NCBI GenBank assembly: GCA_900553465.1
Contig: USDT01000002.1
Coordinates: 1-64,000, forward strand
Direction of reading: 5' to 3'
DNA length: 64,000 nucleotides
Source of the DNA: an uncultured Prevotella sp.
GTDB taxonomy: Bacteria; Bacteroidota; Bacteroidia; Bacteroidales; Bacteroidaceae
Part shown: one piece after another, positions 32,434 through 41,810 of the stretch
Layout: each line of letters begins with the position of its first letter
Numbering within the stretch: the first letter of the stretch is position 1
Made by a program: the position numbers and the translations under genes
The notes under the pieces: model-generated
Database searches by the model: none
The model's input: the letters and a program-made list of their open reading frames with translations, nothing else
Told to the model about the DNA's origin: nothing

Positions 32434-34280
32434 AAGACTTCAGTCTTGAAAACCGGCGTTTTGTCATCGGTGGTGTGGCCGTCGTCATAGTGGTGATTTA
32501 TATCATCAGACTTTTCACTCTCCAGCTGATGAGCGACGACTATAAGAAAAATGCCGACAGTAACGCCTTTCTTAAAAAGATAGAATATCCGTCGCGGGGA
32601 ATCATAAAGGACCGCAACGGCAAGCTTCTTGTGTATAATCAGCCTGCCTACGATATAATGGTGGTGATGAACGAGGAGAAAGGACGGCTCGATACAATGG
32701 AGTTCTGTCAGACGCTCGGTATCACCAAAAAATTTTTCATAGAACGTATGGCCGAGATAAAGGACCGTACGAAGAATCCGGGATACTCACGTTTCACTCA
32801 GCAGTTGTTCATGAGCCAGCTCTCGAATGAGGAGTTCAGTATGTTTCAGGAGAAGATTTTTCGATTCCCGGGCTTCTATGTTCAGAAGCGAAGCATACGT
32901 CAGTATCAGTATAGTCACGCCGCACATGTGCTGGGTGACGTGGCGGAGGTTTCTCAAAGTGACTTGGAGGATGACGAATATTACCAGCCCGGCGATTACA
33001 TAGGCAAACTGGGAGTTGAGAAATCTTACGAGAAAGTGTTGCGTGGAGAAAAAGGTGTTCAGATACTTCTGCGTGATGCACGAGGCAAGATACAAGGAAA
33101 GTATATGAACGGAGCGTACGACCGCAAACCGATAGCGGGCCGCGATCTTACGCTGAGCATCGATCTTGACCTTCAGGCGCTTGGAGAAAGACTGCTTGAA
33201 GGTAAAATCGGAAGTATTGTTGCCATAGAACCATCCACCGGCGAAGTGCTTTGCATGGTGTCGTCGCCAACGTATGATCCGAAACTGATGGTAGGAAGAA
33301 TGCGTGGAAAGAACCATAAGAAGTTATCGCTTGATTCTTGGAAACCGCTGCTCAACCGCAGTGTGATGGGACAGTATCCGCCGGGCTCTACGTTTAAAAC
33401 GTCGCAGGCCCTCACGTTCATGTCCGAAGGAATTATCGGTCCGGGTACCGCTTATCCATGTCATCACGGATTCTATTGTCGTGGAATGCATGTTGGATGT
33501 CACTCTCATTCCTCTCCTGTCGCACTGGTCGGTGCGTTGAGCACATCGTGCAACTCCTATTTCTGTTGGGGATTGTATAATATGATAAGTAACCGTCGCA
33601 AGTACAAGAGCAAAGCCGAAGCTCTCAACACCTGGCGTGATTACATGGTGAGTATGGGATTTGGTTATAAACTTGGCATCGACTTGCCCGGAGAAAAACG
33701 CGGAATGATTCCTAATGCGTCTTACTATGGCGACATGTATCAGGGCTATTGGAATGCGCTGACGGTAATCAGTATTTCAATTGGCCAGGGAGAGGTTACA
33801 CTCACACCGCTTCAGGTTGCCAATTTGTGTGCGACAATAGCCAACCGTGGATATTATTACGTTCCGCATGTTGTGCGGAAAATACAGGATATGCCGCTAG
33901 ACACGACATACACACGCCGTCATTATACCAAAGCCACGCGTCGGGCATACGATTATGTGGTGGCCGGAATGCGTTCGGCTGTAGTCAAGGGAACATGTCG
34001 TGCGGCCAACAGACCCGATTACGAGGTATGTGGAAAGACCGGAACGGCGCAGAATCATGGCCAGGACCACTCTATATTCATGGGCTTTGCACCTAAGGAC
34101 AATCCTAAAATCGCGGTAGCAGTGTACGTGGAGAACGGTGGTTACGGAGCCGACTTCGGTGTTCCTATAGGTGCGCTGATGATGGAGAAATATATTACAG
34201 GCAAGTTGTCTCCGGAAAGTGAGAAGCGTGCTACGCATTTTCAAAACAGTAGAATTTCATATGGTACAAGGAGCAGGTAG
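32430..34280 (+). CDS. mrdA: Penicillin-binding protein 2 (MrdA)
   Basis: Class B transpeptidase of 616 residues that crosslinks new peptidoglycan in the Rod complex, anchored in the inner membrane with its catalytic part in the periplasm. One membrane helix (VIGGVAVVIVVIYIIRLFTL) is followed by the PBP dimerisation domain (IEYPSRGIIKDRNGKLLVYN) and the transpeptidase domain. Active-site motifs are PPGSTFKTSQAL (Ser320, Lys323), the SCN triad in LSTSCNSYF, and KTGTAQNHG. It overlaps mreD at its start and rodA at its end. Confidence 0.96.
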   Translation: MKDFSLENRRFVIGGVAVVIVVIYIIRLFTLQLMSDDYKKNADSNAFLKKIEYPSRGIIKDRNGKLLVYNQPAYDIMVVMNEEKGRLDTMEFCQTLGITKKFFIERMAEIKDRTKNPGYSRFTQQLFMSQLSNEEFSMFQEKIFRFPGFYVQKRSIRQYQYSHAAHVLGDVAEVSQSDLEDDEYYQPGDYIGKLGVEKSYEKVLRGEKGVQILLRDARGKIQGKYMNGAYDRKPIAGRDLTLSIDLDLQALGERLLEGKIGSIVAIEPSTGEVLCMVSSPTYDPKLMVGRMRGKNHKKLSLDSWKPLLNRSVMGQYPPGSTFKTSQALTFMSEGIIGPGTAYPCHHGFYCRGMHVGCHSHSSPVALVGALSTSCNSYFCWGLYNMISNRRKYKSKAEALNTWRDYMVSMGFGYKLGIDLPGEKRGMIPNASYYGDMYQGYWNALTVISISIGQGEVTLTPLQVANLCATIANRGYYYVPHVVRKIQDMPLDTTYTRRHYTKATRRAYDYVVAGMRSAVVKGTCRAANRPDYEVCGKTGTAQNHGQDHSIFMGFAPKDNPKIAVAVYVENGGYGADFGVPIGALMMEKYITGKLSPESEKRATHFQNSRISYGTRSR

Positions 34281-35730
34281 GCGTCAGAGCGTTTTGTCTT
34301 CGATAGACTGGTGGACCATCATTTTCTATCTTGCCTTGCTGATATTCGGTTGGGTGAGTGTGTGCGGTGCTAGCTACACTTACGGTGATAATGATATTTT
34401 CAGTCTGGATACACGTTCAGGCATGCAGATTGTATGGATAGCAACATCTGTGTGTCTCGGTTTTTCCATTCTTTTGATGGATACCCGTTTCTTCGATACT
34501 TTCTCATATATCATCTATGGCATTCTTCTGCTTTTGCTGTTTGCCACAATATTCAATCCACACGATATCAAAGGTTCTCATTCCTGGATTGTTCTCGGAC
34601 CATTACGACTACAGCCCGCCGAGTTCGGAAAGTTCGCTACGGCTCTTGCTTTGGCCAAACTTATGAGTTCGTTCGGATTCAATATACACCGATGGAAGCA
34701 TTTTGCCGCAGCCTGCGCCATAATTCTTATGCCGATGTTCTTCATCATCGGACAGCGCGAAACCGGTTCGGCACTTGTTTATCTGTCGTTTTTCCTCGTG
34801 CTGTATCGAGAAGGCATGCCCGGCAGTATATTGTTCACGGGTGTTGCTATGGTTGTTTATTTTGTCGTGGGAATAAAATATGAACAGGTATTTCTGGCCG
34901 GAACACCCACTTCTGTGGGCAAATATGTTGTGTTCCTGCTTGTTCATATATTCACGGCATCAATGGTTTACGTCTATTGCAAAGACCGTAAGCAGACGCG
35001 GCTCATATTGCTTTATGTACTTGGTATAACACTTATTGCCACTCTTTTTTCGGTTTTCGTGATACCGTTTGACATCGTTCTTGTGCAGATAACGCTCAGT
35101 GTACTGCTTATGATATATCTTTTGTATCAGCGGTTGCGCAGCCGTATTCCCAACTATCTGTACATCATGCTGTTCTCGCTCGGTTCAATAATGTTTTTCT
35201 ATTCGGCCGATTATGTACTTAACAGCGTTATGGAACCACACCAGAGAGTGCGTATCAATGTACTGCTCGGTCTTGAAGAAGACATTTCCGGAGCTGGATA
35301 CAATGTGCATCAGAGCGAGATAGCCATAGGTTCTGGCGGTCTGAAGGGTAAAGGATTCCTCAATGGAACCCAGAACAAACTGAAATTTGTGCCCGAACAG
35401 GATACAGACTTTATCTTCTGTACCGTGGGCGAAGAGGAAGGTTTTCTTGGTTCGGCAGGCGTGTTGCTGCTTTTCCTGGCGCTGATATTAAGGCTGATAT
35501 ATCTTTCCGAACGACAACCGTTCAAATACGGGCGTATTTACGGCTATTCGGTATTGAGCATATTCCTTTTCCATGTATTCATAAACGTAGGTATGGTGCT
35601 TGGTCTTACGCCTGTGATAGGCATTCCGTTGCCATTCTTCAGCTATGGAGGTTCTTCTTTGTGGGGATTCACCATCCTTCTGTTTATTTTCCTTCGTATA
35701 GATGCCGACCGCAAGTTAGTCAACACTTAA
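34261..35730 (+). CDS. rodA: RodA, SEDS family peptidoglycan glycosyltransferase
   Basis: A polytopic SEDS protein of about 489 residues that polymerises lipid II in partnership with PBP2. Landmarks are LDTRSGMQIVWIATS, GPLRLQPAEFGKFATALALA, FIIGQRETGSALVYLSFFLVL, FLNGTQNKLKFVPEQDTDFIF, TVGEEEGFLGSAGVLLLF and the end GIPLPFFSYGGSSLWGF. The start ATG 34261 lies inside the mrdA 3' end (20-base overlap); the frame is open to 34219 but the extra residues are mrdA sequence in another frame. Its 3' end overlaps the convergent gldH by 15 bases. Confidence 0.95.
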   Translation: MVQGAGRRQSVLSSIDWWTIIFYLALLIFGWVSVCGASYTYGDNDIFSLDTRSGMQIVWIATSVCLGFSILLMDTRFFDTFSYIIYGILLLLLFATIFNPHDIKGSHSWIVLGPLRLQPAEFGKFATALALAKLMSSFGFNIHRWKHFAAACAIILMPMFFIIGQRETGSALVYLSFFLVLYREGMPGSILFTGVAMVVYFVVGIKYEQVFLAGTPTSVGKYVVFLLVHIFTASMVYVYCKDRKQTRLILLYVLGITLIATLFSVFVIPFDIVLVQITLSVLLMIYLLYQRLRSRIPNYLYIMLFSLGSIMFFYSADYVLNSVMEPHQRVRINVLLGLEEDISGAGYNVHQSEIAIGSGGLKGKGFLNGTQNKLKFVPEQDTDFIFCTVGEEEGFLGSAGVLLLFLALILRLIYLSERQPFKYGRIYGYSVLSIFLFHVFINVGMVLGLTPVIGIPLPFFSYGGSSLWGFTILLFIFLRIDADRKLVNT

Positions 35731-36183
35731 CGATATTCCCACATCGCTTATACCCGGCAGCATTTCTCTCTTCATGTCGTGTCTTACACGTATGTGAAGC
35801 GAATCGCCCTTGCTTAGCTGCATCTTTGTTACGGGAAATCTGAACTGATAGTAGCTCACACCCATTCCTCTTGTCTTGCCGTTTCTGTCGGTCAGTTCGC
35901 ATTTCACGGTATCCGTGAATATTGTGTCGGCCGGCATAAGCCGCTGTTCCACAATAAGTGTGAGCCCCATGAACGGATAGTTGTCGGTTATTCTCAGGCC
36001 AAGCGTCGACTCATACATGCCGTCGGCAGTGAGCCGTGGAATATCAAACCGCAGCGTATCGTTCTTTTCCCACCCTGAAAGAGGTGTATGATCATATTTG
36101 TCATACACCTTGCTTTCATTGCAGGACTGTAATGCCGTTGCGGCAATTATGCCCATTATAAGAGTTGAAAATGTTTTTCTCAT
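35716..36183 (-). CDS. gldH: Gliding motility lipoprotein GldH
   Basis: A 155-residue lipoprotein of the GldH family, linked to gliding and type IX secretion in Bacteroidetes and kept in non-gliding Bacteroidales. The lipobox is ALQSCNES. Family segments are VYDKYDHTPLSGWEKNDTL, LRITDNYPFMGLTLIVEQRL and GVSYYQFRFPVTKMQLSKGD, ending GISDVGISL. Its start overlaps the ricT stop by 4 bases, and it is the last gene of metF-holB-ricT-gldH. It converges with rodA, overlapping its 3' end, and no terminator hairpin lies between them. Confidence 0.9.
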   Translation of the reverse strand: MRKTFSTLIMGIIAATALQSCNESKVYDKYDHTPLSGWEKNDTLRFDIPRLTADGMYESTLGLRITDNYPFMGLTLIVEQRLMPADTIFTDTVKCELTDRNGKTRGMGVSYYQFRFPVTKMQLSKGDSLHIRVRHDMKREMLPGISDVGISLSVD

Positions 36184-37418
36184 TCCTGTTTTGGTGCCGG
36201 AGCGTTTTTCTTCGGCTGCTTTGGCTGTTCCTTGCCGTTATCCTTGTTTTTGGCGTTGGCGGTATTGTTCTGCTGTTTGTTTCCGCCGTTGCCTTGTCTG
36301 TTGTTTCTGTTTCTTGAGCCGTTGTTCTTTTTCTTCTTCTTGCTCTTGTCAAATCTGCTGATGTCGGCTTCGGCAAGCAGGTCGGCCGGACGGCTTTCTC
36401 TCTTCGCCTTTCCGTTGTCGGTGAGTGAGAGAGGTTTCTCTCCGCGCTTGTTCATATCGATTATCTCGTGCGCTCTGTCAAACGAAATCGTCTCCACGTT
36501 GGACATTGTGTTCTTGTCGGTGGAGTAGGTCACAAGCCCCGTGAGAATATCGCTTTTCACGAGATAATAGTCGCTGTCCTTAGTCTGGAGTACTATTTCC
36601 TTGCTCGGCATTCTGCGTCTTGCCTCTACATAGTCGTCAGCCTCATAGTTCAGACAACATTTCAGTTTGGCGCACATGCCCGCCAGTTTCTGTGGATTGA
36701 GCGATATGTCCTGTATGCGTGCGGCGTTGGTGCTCACGCTTACGAAGTTTTTCATCCATGTGGCGCAACACAGTTCGCGTCCGCACGGGCCAGTTCCTCC
36801 GATGCGTCCTGCCTCCTGTCGTGCACCGATCTGCTTCATCTCAATTCTCACATGGAATGTTTCTGCCAGCACCTTTATGAGTTGTCTGAAGTCAACACGC
36901 TCATCTGCAATGTAATAGAATATCGCCTTATTGCCGTCGCCCTGATATTCCACGTCGCCGATCTTCATCTGCAGTCCCAGGTCTTTCGCTATCTGGCGGC
37001 TCTGTATCATTGTTGCGTGCTCTCTGCTTTTCGCTTCATAATACTTGTCCATGTCCACAGGTTTGGCTATGCGGTATATTCTCTTGATGTCGTCGGCCGA
37101 TTTCAGGTTGGCTTTCTTTATCTGAAGTTTCACCAGTTCGCCGGTAAGAGTGACCACACCTATGTCGTGTCCGGGATTGGCCTCCACCGCTACGATGTCG
37201 CCCTTTTTCAGATCTATGTTGTTGACATTATGATAATATCCCTTGCGCGTGTTCTTGAACTGCACCTCCACGAGGTCTGTCCTGTCGGTGTTTCCGGGCA
37301 CGTCGTACAGCCAGTCGTATGTATTGAGCTGTTTGTCCTGCCTTCCGCACGCTCCGCAGCTGAGGCCCCGGTCGCAGTCGTGCGCTATTTTGAATTTCAT
37401 ATCTTTAAAGTCTGTCAT
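36180..37418 (-). CDS. ricT: RicT/PSP1 family protein (YaaT-like)
   Basis: A 412-residue cytoplasmic protein of the PSP1/RicT family, whose Bacillus member takes part in an iron-sulfur complex acting on RNA processing and development. The PSP1 core holds VEVQFKNTRKGYYHN, GDIVAVEANPGHDIGVVTLT, VDFRQLIKVLAETFHVRIEM and the cysteine clusters GGTGPCGRELCCATW and GMCAKLKCCLNYE. Further cysteines near the N-terminus (CDRGLSCGACGR) are extra. The last 75 residues are a lysine/asparagine/glutamine-rich disordered tail. An internal ATG at 37400 is another possible start. It lies between holB and gldH. Confidence 0.88.
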   Translation of the reverse strand: MTDFKDMKFKIAHDCDRGLSCGACGRQDKQLNTYDWLYDVPGNTDRTDLVEVQFKNTRKGYYHNVNNIDLKKGDIVAVEANPGHDIGVVTLTGELVKLQIKKANLKSADDIKRIYRIAKPVDMDKYYEAKSREHATMIQSRQIAKDLGLQMKIGDVEYQGDGNKAIFYYIADERVDFRQLIKVLAETFHVRIEMKQIGARQEAGRIGGTGPCGRELCCATWMKNFVSVSTNAARIQDISLNPQKLAGMCAKLKCCLNYEADDYVEARRRMPSKEIVLQTKDSDYYLVKSDILTGLVTYSTDKNTMSNVETISFDRAHEIIDMNKRGEKPLSLTDNGKAKRESRPADLLAEADISRFDKSKKKKKNNGSRNRNNRQGNGGNKQQNNTANAKNKDNGKEQPKQPKKNAPAPKQE

Positions 37419-37472
37419 GTCTCGAAGTTGTATATTGAATTATAAAATGTATATATTGAGTTGTTGAATGTC

Positions 37473-38573
37473 TTACGTACGTTTATGCAGCAGGATTATT
37501 ATCTGCAGCGACATCTCGAAGAACACCATTTTTGCGTTGGCGTTCTGTCCTATGTCCCGTTTGGCTTTGGCCATGAGTTCTGCCATTTCTATGACGTTGG
37601 CCTCGTTGATGAACGGTGCGAAACGCTTGGCAAACTCCTCTTCCTCCTCTGTCATGTAGTTGAGTTCGGGCGTGTGGAAGTTGTAGACGAAGTTCTCCCT
37701 TACCATGTGTGTGAAGTAGTCGAGCATCCGTCGCTGTTTCTCACGGCCGTATCCGGCCACGCTGTCGCTCCATTTCTTCAGTTCTTTCACCTTGCGCTGG
37801 TAGGCCAGACGCATGAGCATGGTGAACATGTCGAAGAACATCCTGTTCTCGTTGCCGGCGTTAAGAGTCTCCACCGCCTTTGTCCAGCTGCCTCCTGCCA
37901 GACGGGCTATGCGCCTTGCCGACGTTTCGTCAATACCGCGCCGTACGATGAGCTCCTGCTCCATGTCGGCGGTTTCGATGGGCTTGACGTCTATACGCTG
38001 TGTGCGGCTCCGTATGGTTTCGAGCAGTTGCTCCGGTTCCTCGCTCACCATTATGAACAGTGTCTGTCCGGGTGGCTCCTCGAGCAGTTTCAGCATCTTG
38101 TTGGCGCAGGTCTGGTTCATACGTTCCGGCAGCCATATTATGCTTACCTTATATCCGCCCATGCTTGGTTTCAAGCTCAGGATGCGTGTCAGTTCGTCGC
38201 TTTCCGCTCCGGTTATTATGGCTTGCTGGCTTGTCGCTCCTATGGCGTTCATCCACTGTTCGATGGTGAAATACGGTCCATTTGCGAGCATTCCGCGCCA
38301 TTCCTTGGCGAAGTCGCCACTCACGGGCTGGTGTTCCTTGCCCATGGACGGGAGTTTTATGGTGGGGTAGGTGAAGTGAAGGTCTGGATGATTGAGATGA
38401 TCGGTGAGCGTTGTTTCGCCGAGCATGTACGACGCGAACCCCATGGCTATGGCCATTTTGCCGCATCCCGACGGTCCGCACAGCAGTATGGCGTGCGGCA
38501 CCCGGCCTTCGGTCTTCATCTCCTTCAGCCTTCCGATAGTCTCTTTCTGTCCTACGACGTCTTCAAACCTCAT
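37473..38573 (-). CDS. holB: DNA polymerase III delta' subunit, zinc loop missing
   Basis: Clamp-loader subunit delta', 366 residues. The AAA+ part has the family start FEDVVGQKETIGRLKE, Walker A CGPSGCGKMA, an HPDLHFTYPT segment, the sensor region KVSIIWLPERMNQTCANKML, LLEEPPGQTLFIMVSE and the arginine motif TIRSRTQRID. In most delta' proteins a zinc module with four cysteines lies between Walker A and the HPDL segment. Here that loop is only about a dozen residues (FASYMLGETTLTDHLN) and contains no cysteine. The rest, including the C-terminal collar helices, looks normal. It is 27 bases downstream of metF. Confidence 0.9.
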   Translation of the reverse strand: MRFEDVVGQKETIGRLKEMKTEGRVPHAILLCGPSGCGKMAIAMGFASYMLGETTLTDHLNHPDLHFTYPTIKLPSMGKEHQPVSGDFAKEWRGMLANGPYFTIEQWMNAIGATSQQAIITGAESDELTRILSLKPSMGGYKVSIIWLPERMNQTCANKMLKLLEEPPGQTLFIMVSEEPEQLLETIRSRTQRIDVKPIETADMEQELIVRRGIDETSARRIARLAGGSWTKAVETLNAGNENRMFFDMFTMLMRLAYQRKVKELKKWSDSVAGYGREKQRRMLDYFTHMVRENFVYNFHTPELNYMTEEEEEFAKRFAPFINEANVIEMAELMAKAKRDIGQNANAKMVFFEMSLQIIILLHKRT

Positions 38574-38600
38574 TCTCTCTTCAGTGTTGTATAGTTTGTT

Positions 38601-39554
38601 TTACAGAATTTTTCTCAGAATCTCCCTCACCGAGTCGGATGCCGACATTGTGTAGAAATGTATGTTGCCCACGCCGGCGTCGTACAGTTCACGACACTGC
38701 TGTGTGGTCCATTCTACGCCGAGCGCACGTGCGTCGTCATCGCTCTTGCATTTCAGCGCTTCCTGCGCCAGCTCCTGCGGAAGGTCACAATGGAAAGTAC
38801 GCGGCACGGCAGTGAGCTGTGACATCTTTGTGAATGGCTTGATGCCCGGTATTATCGGCATGGTGATGCCCATTGCGCGCGCTTTCTCCACGAACGCGAA
38901 ATACTTGCTGTTGTCGTAGAACAGCTGTGTCACTGCATACTGCGCACCCAGTTCCTGCTTGGCTTTCAGCCATGTCATGTCCATTTCGAGGTTGGGTGCC
39001 TCTTCGTGTTTCTCGGGATAGGCTGCCACGCCATAGTCGAACGTACCCATGGGACATTTTATCGGTGTGCCGTCGGCGAAGAATCCCTTGTTGAACATGT
39101 TCACCTGCCTTATCAGGTCGGTGGTGTGTGCGTGTCCGTTCTTTGTCGGTATGAAGTTGCGGTCCTCCTTCGCCTTGTCGCCACGCAGCAGCAACAGATT
39201 TTCTATTCCGAGAAACTGCAGATCGAGCAGTTCGTATTCAATGTCCTCTATCGTTGCTCCGCTGCATATCACGTGCGGTATTACGGGTATGCCGAACCTG
39301 TTCTGTATGGCTGCGGCAACGGCAACCGTGCCCGGACGCCGTCTGATACGGCGGCGCTCATACAGTCCGTCGCCGGTTTCGCGATATACGTATTCGCTGT
39401 GGTGTGTGGTTATATTGATGAAAGCCGGACCGAACTCCCTGAGTTTCTCTATTGTGGAGAACAGACTGCCTGTACCGGTACCTTTGAGCGGCGGCAGTAC
39501 TTCAAACGAGAATCCGCGTCCGTTTGTGCGGCTTAACATTTCCTTTATGTTCAT
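38601..39554 (-). CDS. metF: 5,10-methylenetetrahydrofolate reductase
   Basis: Flavoprotein of 317 residues that makes 5-methyl-THF for methionine synthesis. Landmarks are GFSFEVLPPLKGTGTGSLF with the catalytic glutamate, ITTHHSEYVYRETGDG, VIPHVICSGATIEDIEYELL, GIENLLLLRGDK, QLGAQ-type ELGAQYAVTQLFYDN and PIIPGIKPFTKMSQL. The length and domain are those of the bacterial catalytic domain with no regulatory extension. It is the first gene of the metF-holB-ricT-gldH run. No S-adenosylmethionine riboswitch is recognisable upstream. Confidence 0.95.
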   Translation of the reverse strand: MNIKEMLSRTNGRGFSFEVLPPLKGTGTGSLFSTIEKLREFGPAFINITTHHSEYVYRETGDGLYERRRIRRRPGTVAVAAAIQNRFGIPVIPHVICSGATIEDIEYELLDLQFLGIENLLLLRGDKAKEDRNFIPTKNGHAHTTDLIRQVNMFNKGFFADGTPIKCPMGTFDYGVAAYPEKHEEAPNLEMDMTWLKAKQELGAQYAVTQLFYDNSKYFAFVEKARAMGITMPIIPGIKPFTKMSQLTAVPRTFHCDLPQELAQEALKCKSDDDARALGVEWTTQQCRELYDAGVGNIHFYTMSASDSVREILRKIL

Positions 39555-39650
39555 GCTTCTGGGCGTGTGTAGTCTTAGTTTCTGTGTCTGTTTTCTTACA
39601 TTGTGGCATCGGTCGTGTGGGGCTGACCTATGCCCGACTGTCTGTTTATG

Positions 39651-40448
39651 CTATTTTGCCATTTCGCCTTTTATCAGCAGGCAGGCCGGTGTCACCACGT
39701 TTCCGTGGTCGAATCCGCTAAGTTCGTGTATGGGAATCTCTGTGTTGCCCACGCCCTCAAGCACCGATTTCAGATAGAGATTCTCCTCATAGCGTGCCAT
39801 CTGTTCCAGACGTCGGTCGCCGGTGTAGAGCACCAGGCGCGTGCCAAGCTTTCGCGCGTTGTTGAGCGGCGCGTATTTGTCTATTATCGGCATTGTGAAC
39901 GAAATCTTACGTTCCTTGCGTATGGTGTAGTGAGTGGCTGCCTGACCGCTCACGGGGAAGTAAGCCCGTATGGAGTCTGCGTCAATGCCGTATTCTGCCA
40001 GATAGTTTTTGTCGAGAGCAAGCATCAGTGTGAGGTAGCCACCTGCCGAATGTCCGCCCACGTAAACCTGCGAAGGGTCACCGCCATATTCGGCTATGTG
40101 TTTCACGGTCCATGCCACGGCCGCCGCAGCATCGCGTGTGTAGTCCGGGCATTTGCAGCGCGGGAACAGCCGGTAGTTGGGTGCCACGATGGCTATGCCG
40201 GAGTTCTGCAGTTCGGGACGCAGCTCTTTGGAGCCCCCTTCGAGCGCGCCGCCGTGAAACCACACGATGGTCTTGAAGCCCTTGCGTCCTTCGGGCATGT
40301 ATAAGTCGAGCTTGCAACGCTCGCGTCTGTAGGCCGATGTGTCGTCGGCACTGACGTATGATATGTCTTTCAGTGTCTTGTATTTATCCTGTGCGGCAAG
40401 CGTCAGCGATATGCAGAGAGCTGCTATTGCGAGTACGAGTCTTCTCAT
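39651..40448 (-). CDS. Exported alpha/beta hydrolase (carboxylesterase-like)
   Basis: A 265-residue secreted hydrolase with a signal peptide (ends near LTLAAQ). The esterase/lipase motifs are present: IVWFHGGALEGG (oxyanion HGG), the nucleophile elbow GGHSAGGYLTLMLA, and candidate acid and base residues in LYTGDRRLEQ and GFDHGNVVTPA. It is close in layout to carbohydrate or xylan esterases of the BD-FAE/Aes group. The substrate is unknown; deacylation of dietary glycans is possible. It is monocistronic with a -7 box at 40521-40528. Confidence 0.87.
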   Translation of the reverse strand: MRRLVLAIAALCISLTLAAQDKYKTLKDISYVSADDTSAYRRERCKLDLYMPEGRKGFKTIVWFHGGALEGGSKELRPELQNSGIAIVAPNYRLFPRCKCPDYTRDAAAAVAWTVKHIAEYGGDPSQVYVGGHSAGGYLTLMLALDKNYLAEYGIDADSIRAYFPVSGQAATHYTIRKERKISFTMPIIDKYAPLNNARKLGTRLVLYTGDRRLEQMARYEENLYLKSVLEGVGNTEIPIHELSGFDHGNVVTPACLLIKGEMAK

Positions 40449-40520
40449 TTTTCTGTTTTGTATGTTTTGTGTTGCGGGTTTCAGTGTGTTGCCTTATGGC
40501 AAAATATCCCCTTAAACTTA

Positions 40521-40528
40521 CAAAGATA
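40521..40528 (-). promoter_or_regulatory. -7 box of the esterase gene
   Basis: Minus-strand TATCTTTG, about 73 bases upstream of the start codon. No good -33 element is visible. Confidence 0.5.
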
Positions 40529-41061
40529 AGAAAATTATTGAAAAATGAGGGCATATTGTCGTTCTACGCATTTTTATTAACTTATTTTTATAGACTTGCG
40601 CGACGGAATGTTAAATCTGTATTGATGAAATTCTATGATTTGCGATCGGGTGGAGCCACGTGTGCTTCTGTGCGATTTTTGAGCGTTACGACAAATTCTG
40701 CACTGTGTGTCGTGTGTCAGCCGGTTGGGACTGACGCCCGCGCGGAAGCGGTGGAGAATGTGTTTCGTCACGCTCTGTTTCAGGGTGCGAAACGGAGTTT
40801 GTTGAGTGCTTATAAATGTTGTTCCGGAGTGTGAAAAATGTTTTTTGTTACTTGGTGAAAATCCGATGGGCTTTGGGTTTTATCAATGATGTACAATGAC
40901 ATGTCGGGAAACCTTGTGTCAATATGTGACTGCATAAGCCGTGACTGTCATTTCCTCATGTAATGATGAGTCCACACTGCCGCTTACGATTTATCAACCA
41001 CGCGTGACAAGTATGTGTCTCCCGTGGATCTCCTCGCACACGATACAGGTATTTTATCATA
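40529..41061. other. Spacer between esterase promoter and repeat copy B
   Basis: About 530 bases with no supported gene. The short frames present on both strands lack signal peptides, domains or start context. Confidence 0.4.
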
Positions 41062-41520
41062 AAACTCGGACGACGGACTTACAGATTTTCTTGACTTTAT
41101 TTTGACAAAATAAAATCGCGAAAGAGATGTAAAGGAATGTTAAATTACGCATTATGAAGTCTCTTTTATCCTATATCGTATTTTCATATACCCTGTAGTG
41201 AAGTCCGGAATGGTCTGTATCACATTCCGATTATGCCTGTTTGAGGCTCCGATTACGCCCATATCAGGGTGTGATATGGTGCGTTTCAGGCCCAGAAATG
41301 GGCTTTATCGCATGCCCAAACGGTGCTTTTTGTAAGCCTAAAGAATTATCGCTGTGTGCAAGTGTCTGGCATCCAGTATTTTAGAATAACCTCTCATAAT
41401 TCGCGTATTTGCGTCCGAAGGAGAGTCCGCACGCAAATACGCGCTGGATTTTTGGGGTAGAACAGAAAACTCTGACGAAAAAATTGCAGGATACAGAAAA
41501 TTTGAAAGTTCCGTATTTTT
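41062..41520 (-). repeat. Dispersed intergenic repeat, copy B (inverted)
   Basis: About 459 bases aligning in reverse to copies A and C. Stem 1 is a perfect 12-bp pair, CGCGTATTTGCG (41402-41413) with CGCAAATACGCG (41432-41443). Stem 3 is a perfect 8-bp CCATATCA/TGATATGG pair on the minus strand. Stem 4 is CGGAATG/CATTCCG at 41206-41212 and 41223-41229. Stem 2 is weaker here than in A and C. Between copies the stems are better kept than the sequence around them. Confidence 0.9.
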
Positions 41521-41647
41521 CCATCTTCGGCAGAAAGTGACAATGTTGTAAGAATTTCTGAATCCGCCGCCTTTTTGTTTAGACCAGTTCCCATGGAATT
41601 TTTGCATCCCCGCTTTTGTAAAGGAGAAAGAATCTTTTGTAAAGAAA

Positions 41648-41690
41648 AAACGTCGGAGGCGGTTTTCGTATGAAGCCGTTTCCGACGTTT
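41648..41690 (-). terminator. Terminator of the acyltransferase gene
   Basis: A 15-bp stem with two G-T pairs (41648-41662 with 41676-41690). The A-rich left flank is a T-rich tail in the minus-strand transcript. Confidence 0.8.
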
Positions 41691-41810
41691 TAAGTTTGTT
41701 TTTCCGCGTCACGTTATGCCGGATTGCGTCCTGCGGTATGTTAAACGTAAACAGTTTTAATGTTAATTAATGCAAAACAATGCAGGCTTTGCAATTTGCC
41801 CGACAGTGTC

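Noticed and set aside
36468..37445. 325-codon plus-strand frame
   Set aside because: It is antisense to ricT and has no domain or signal features.
37461..38594. 377-codon plus-strand frame
   Set aside because: It is the antisense shadow of holB, whose protein is fully recognisable.
41338..41712. 124-codon minus-strand frame over repeat B
   Set aside because: It spans the repeat and the acyltransferase terminator; its recognisable peptide is the repeat-derived one found in other copies.
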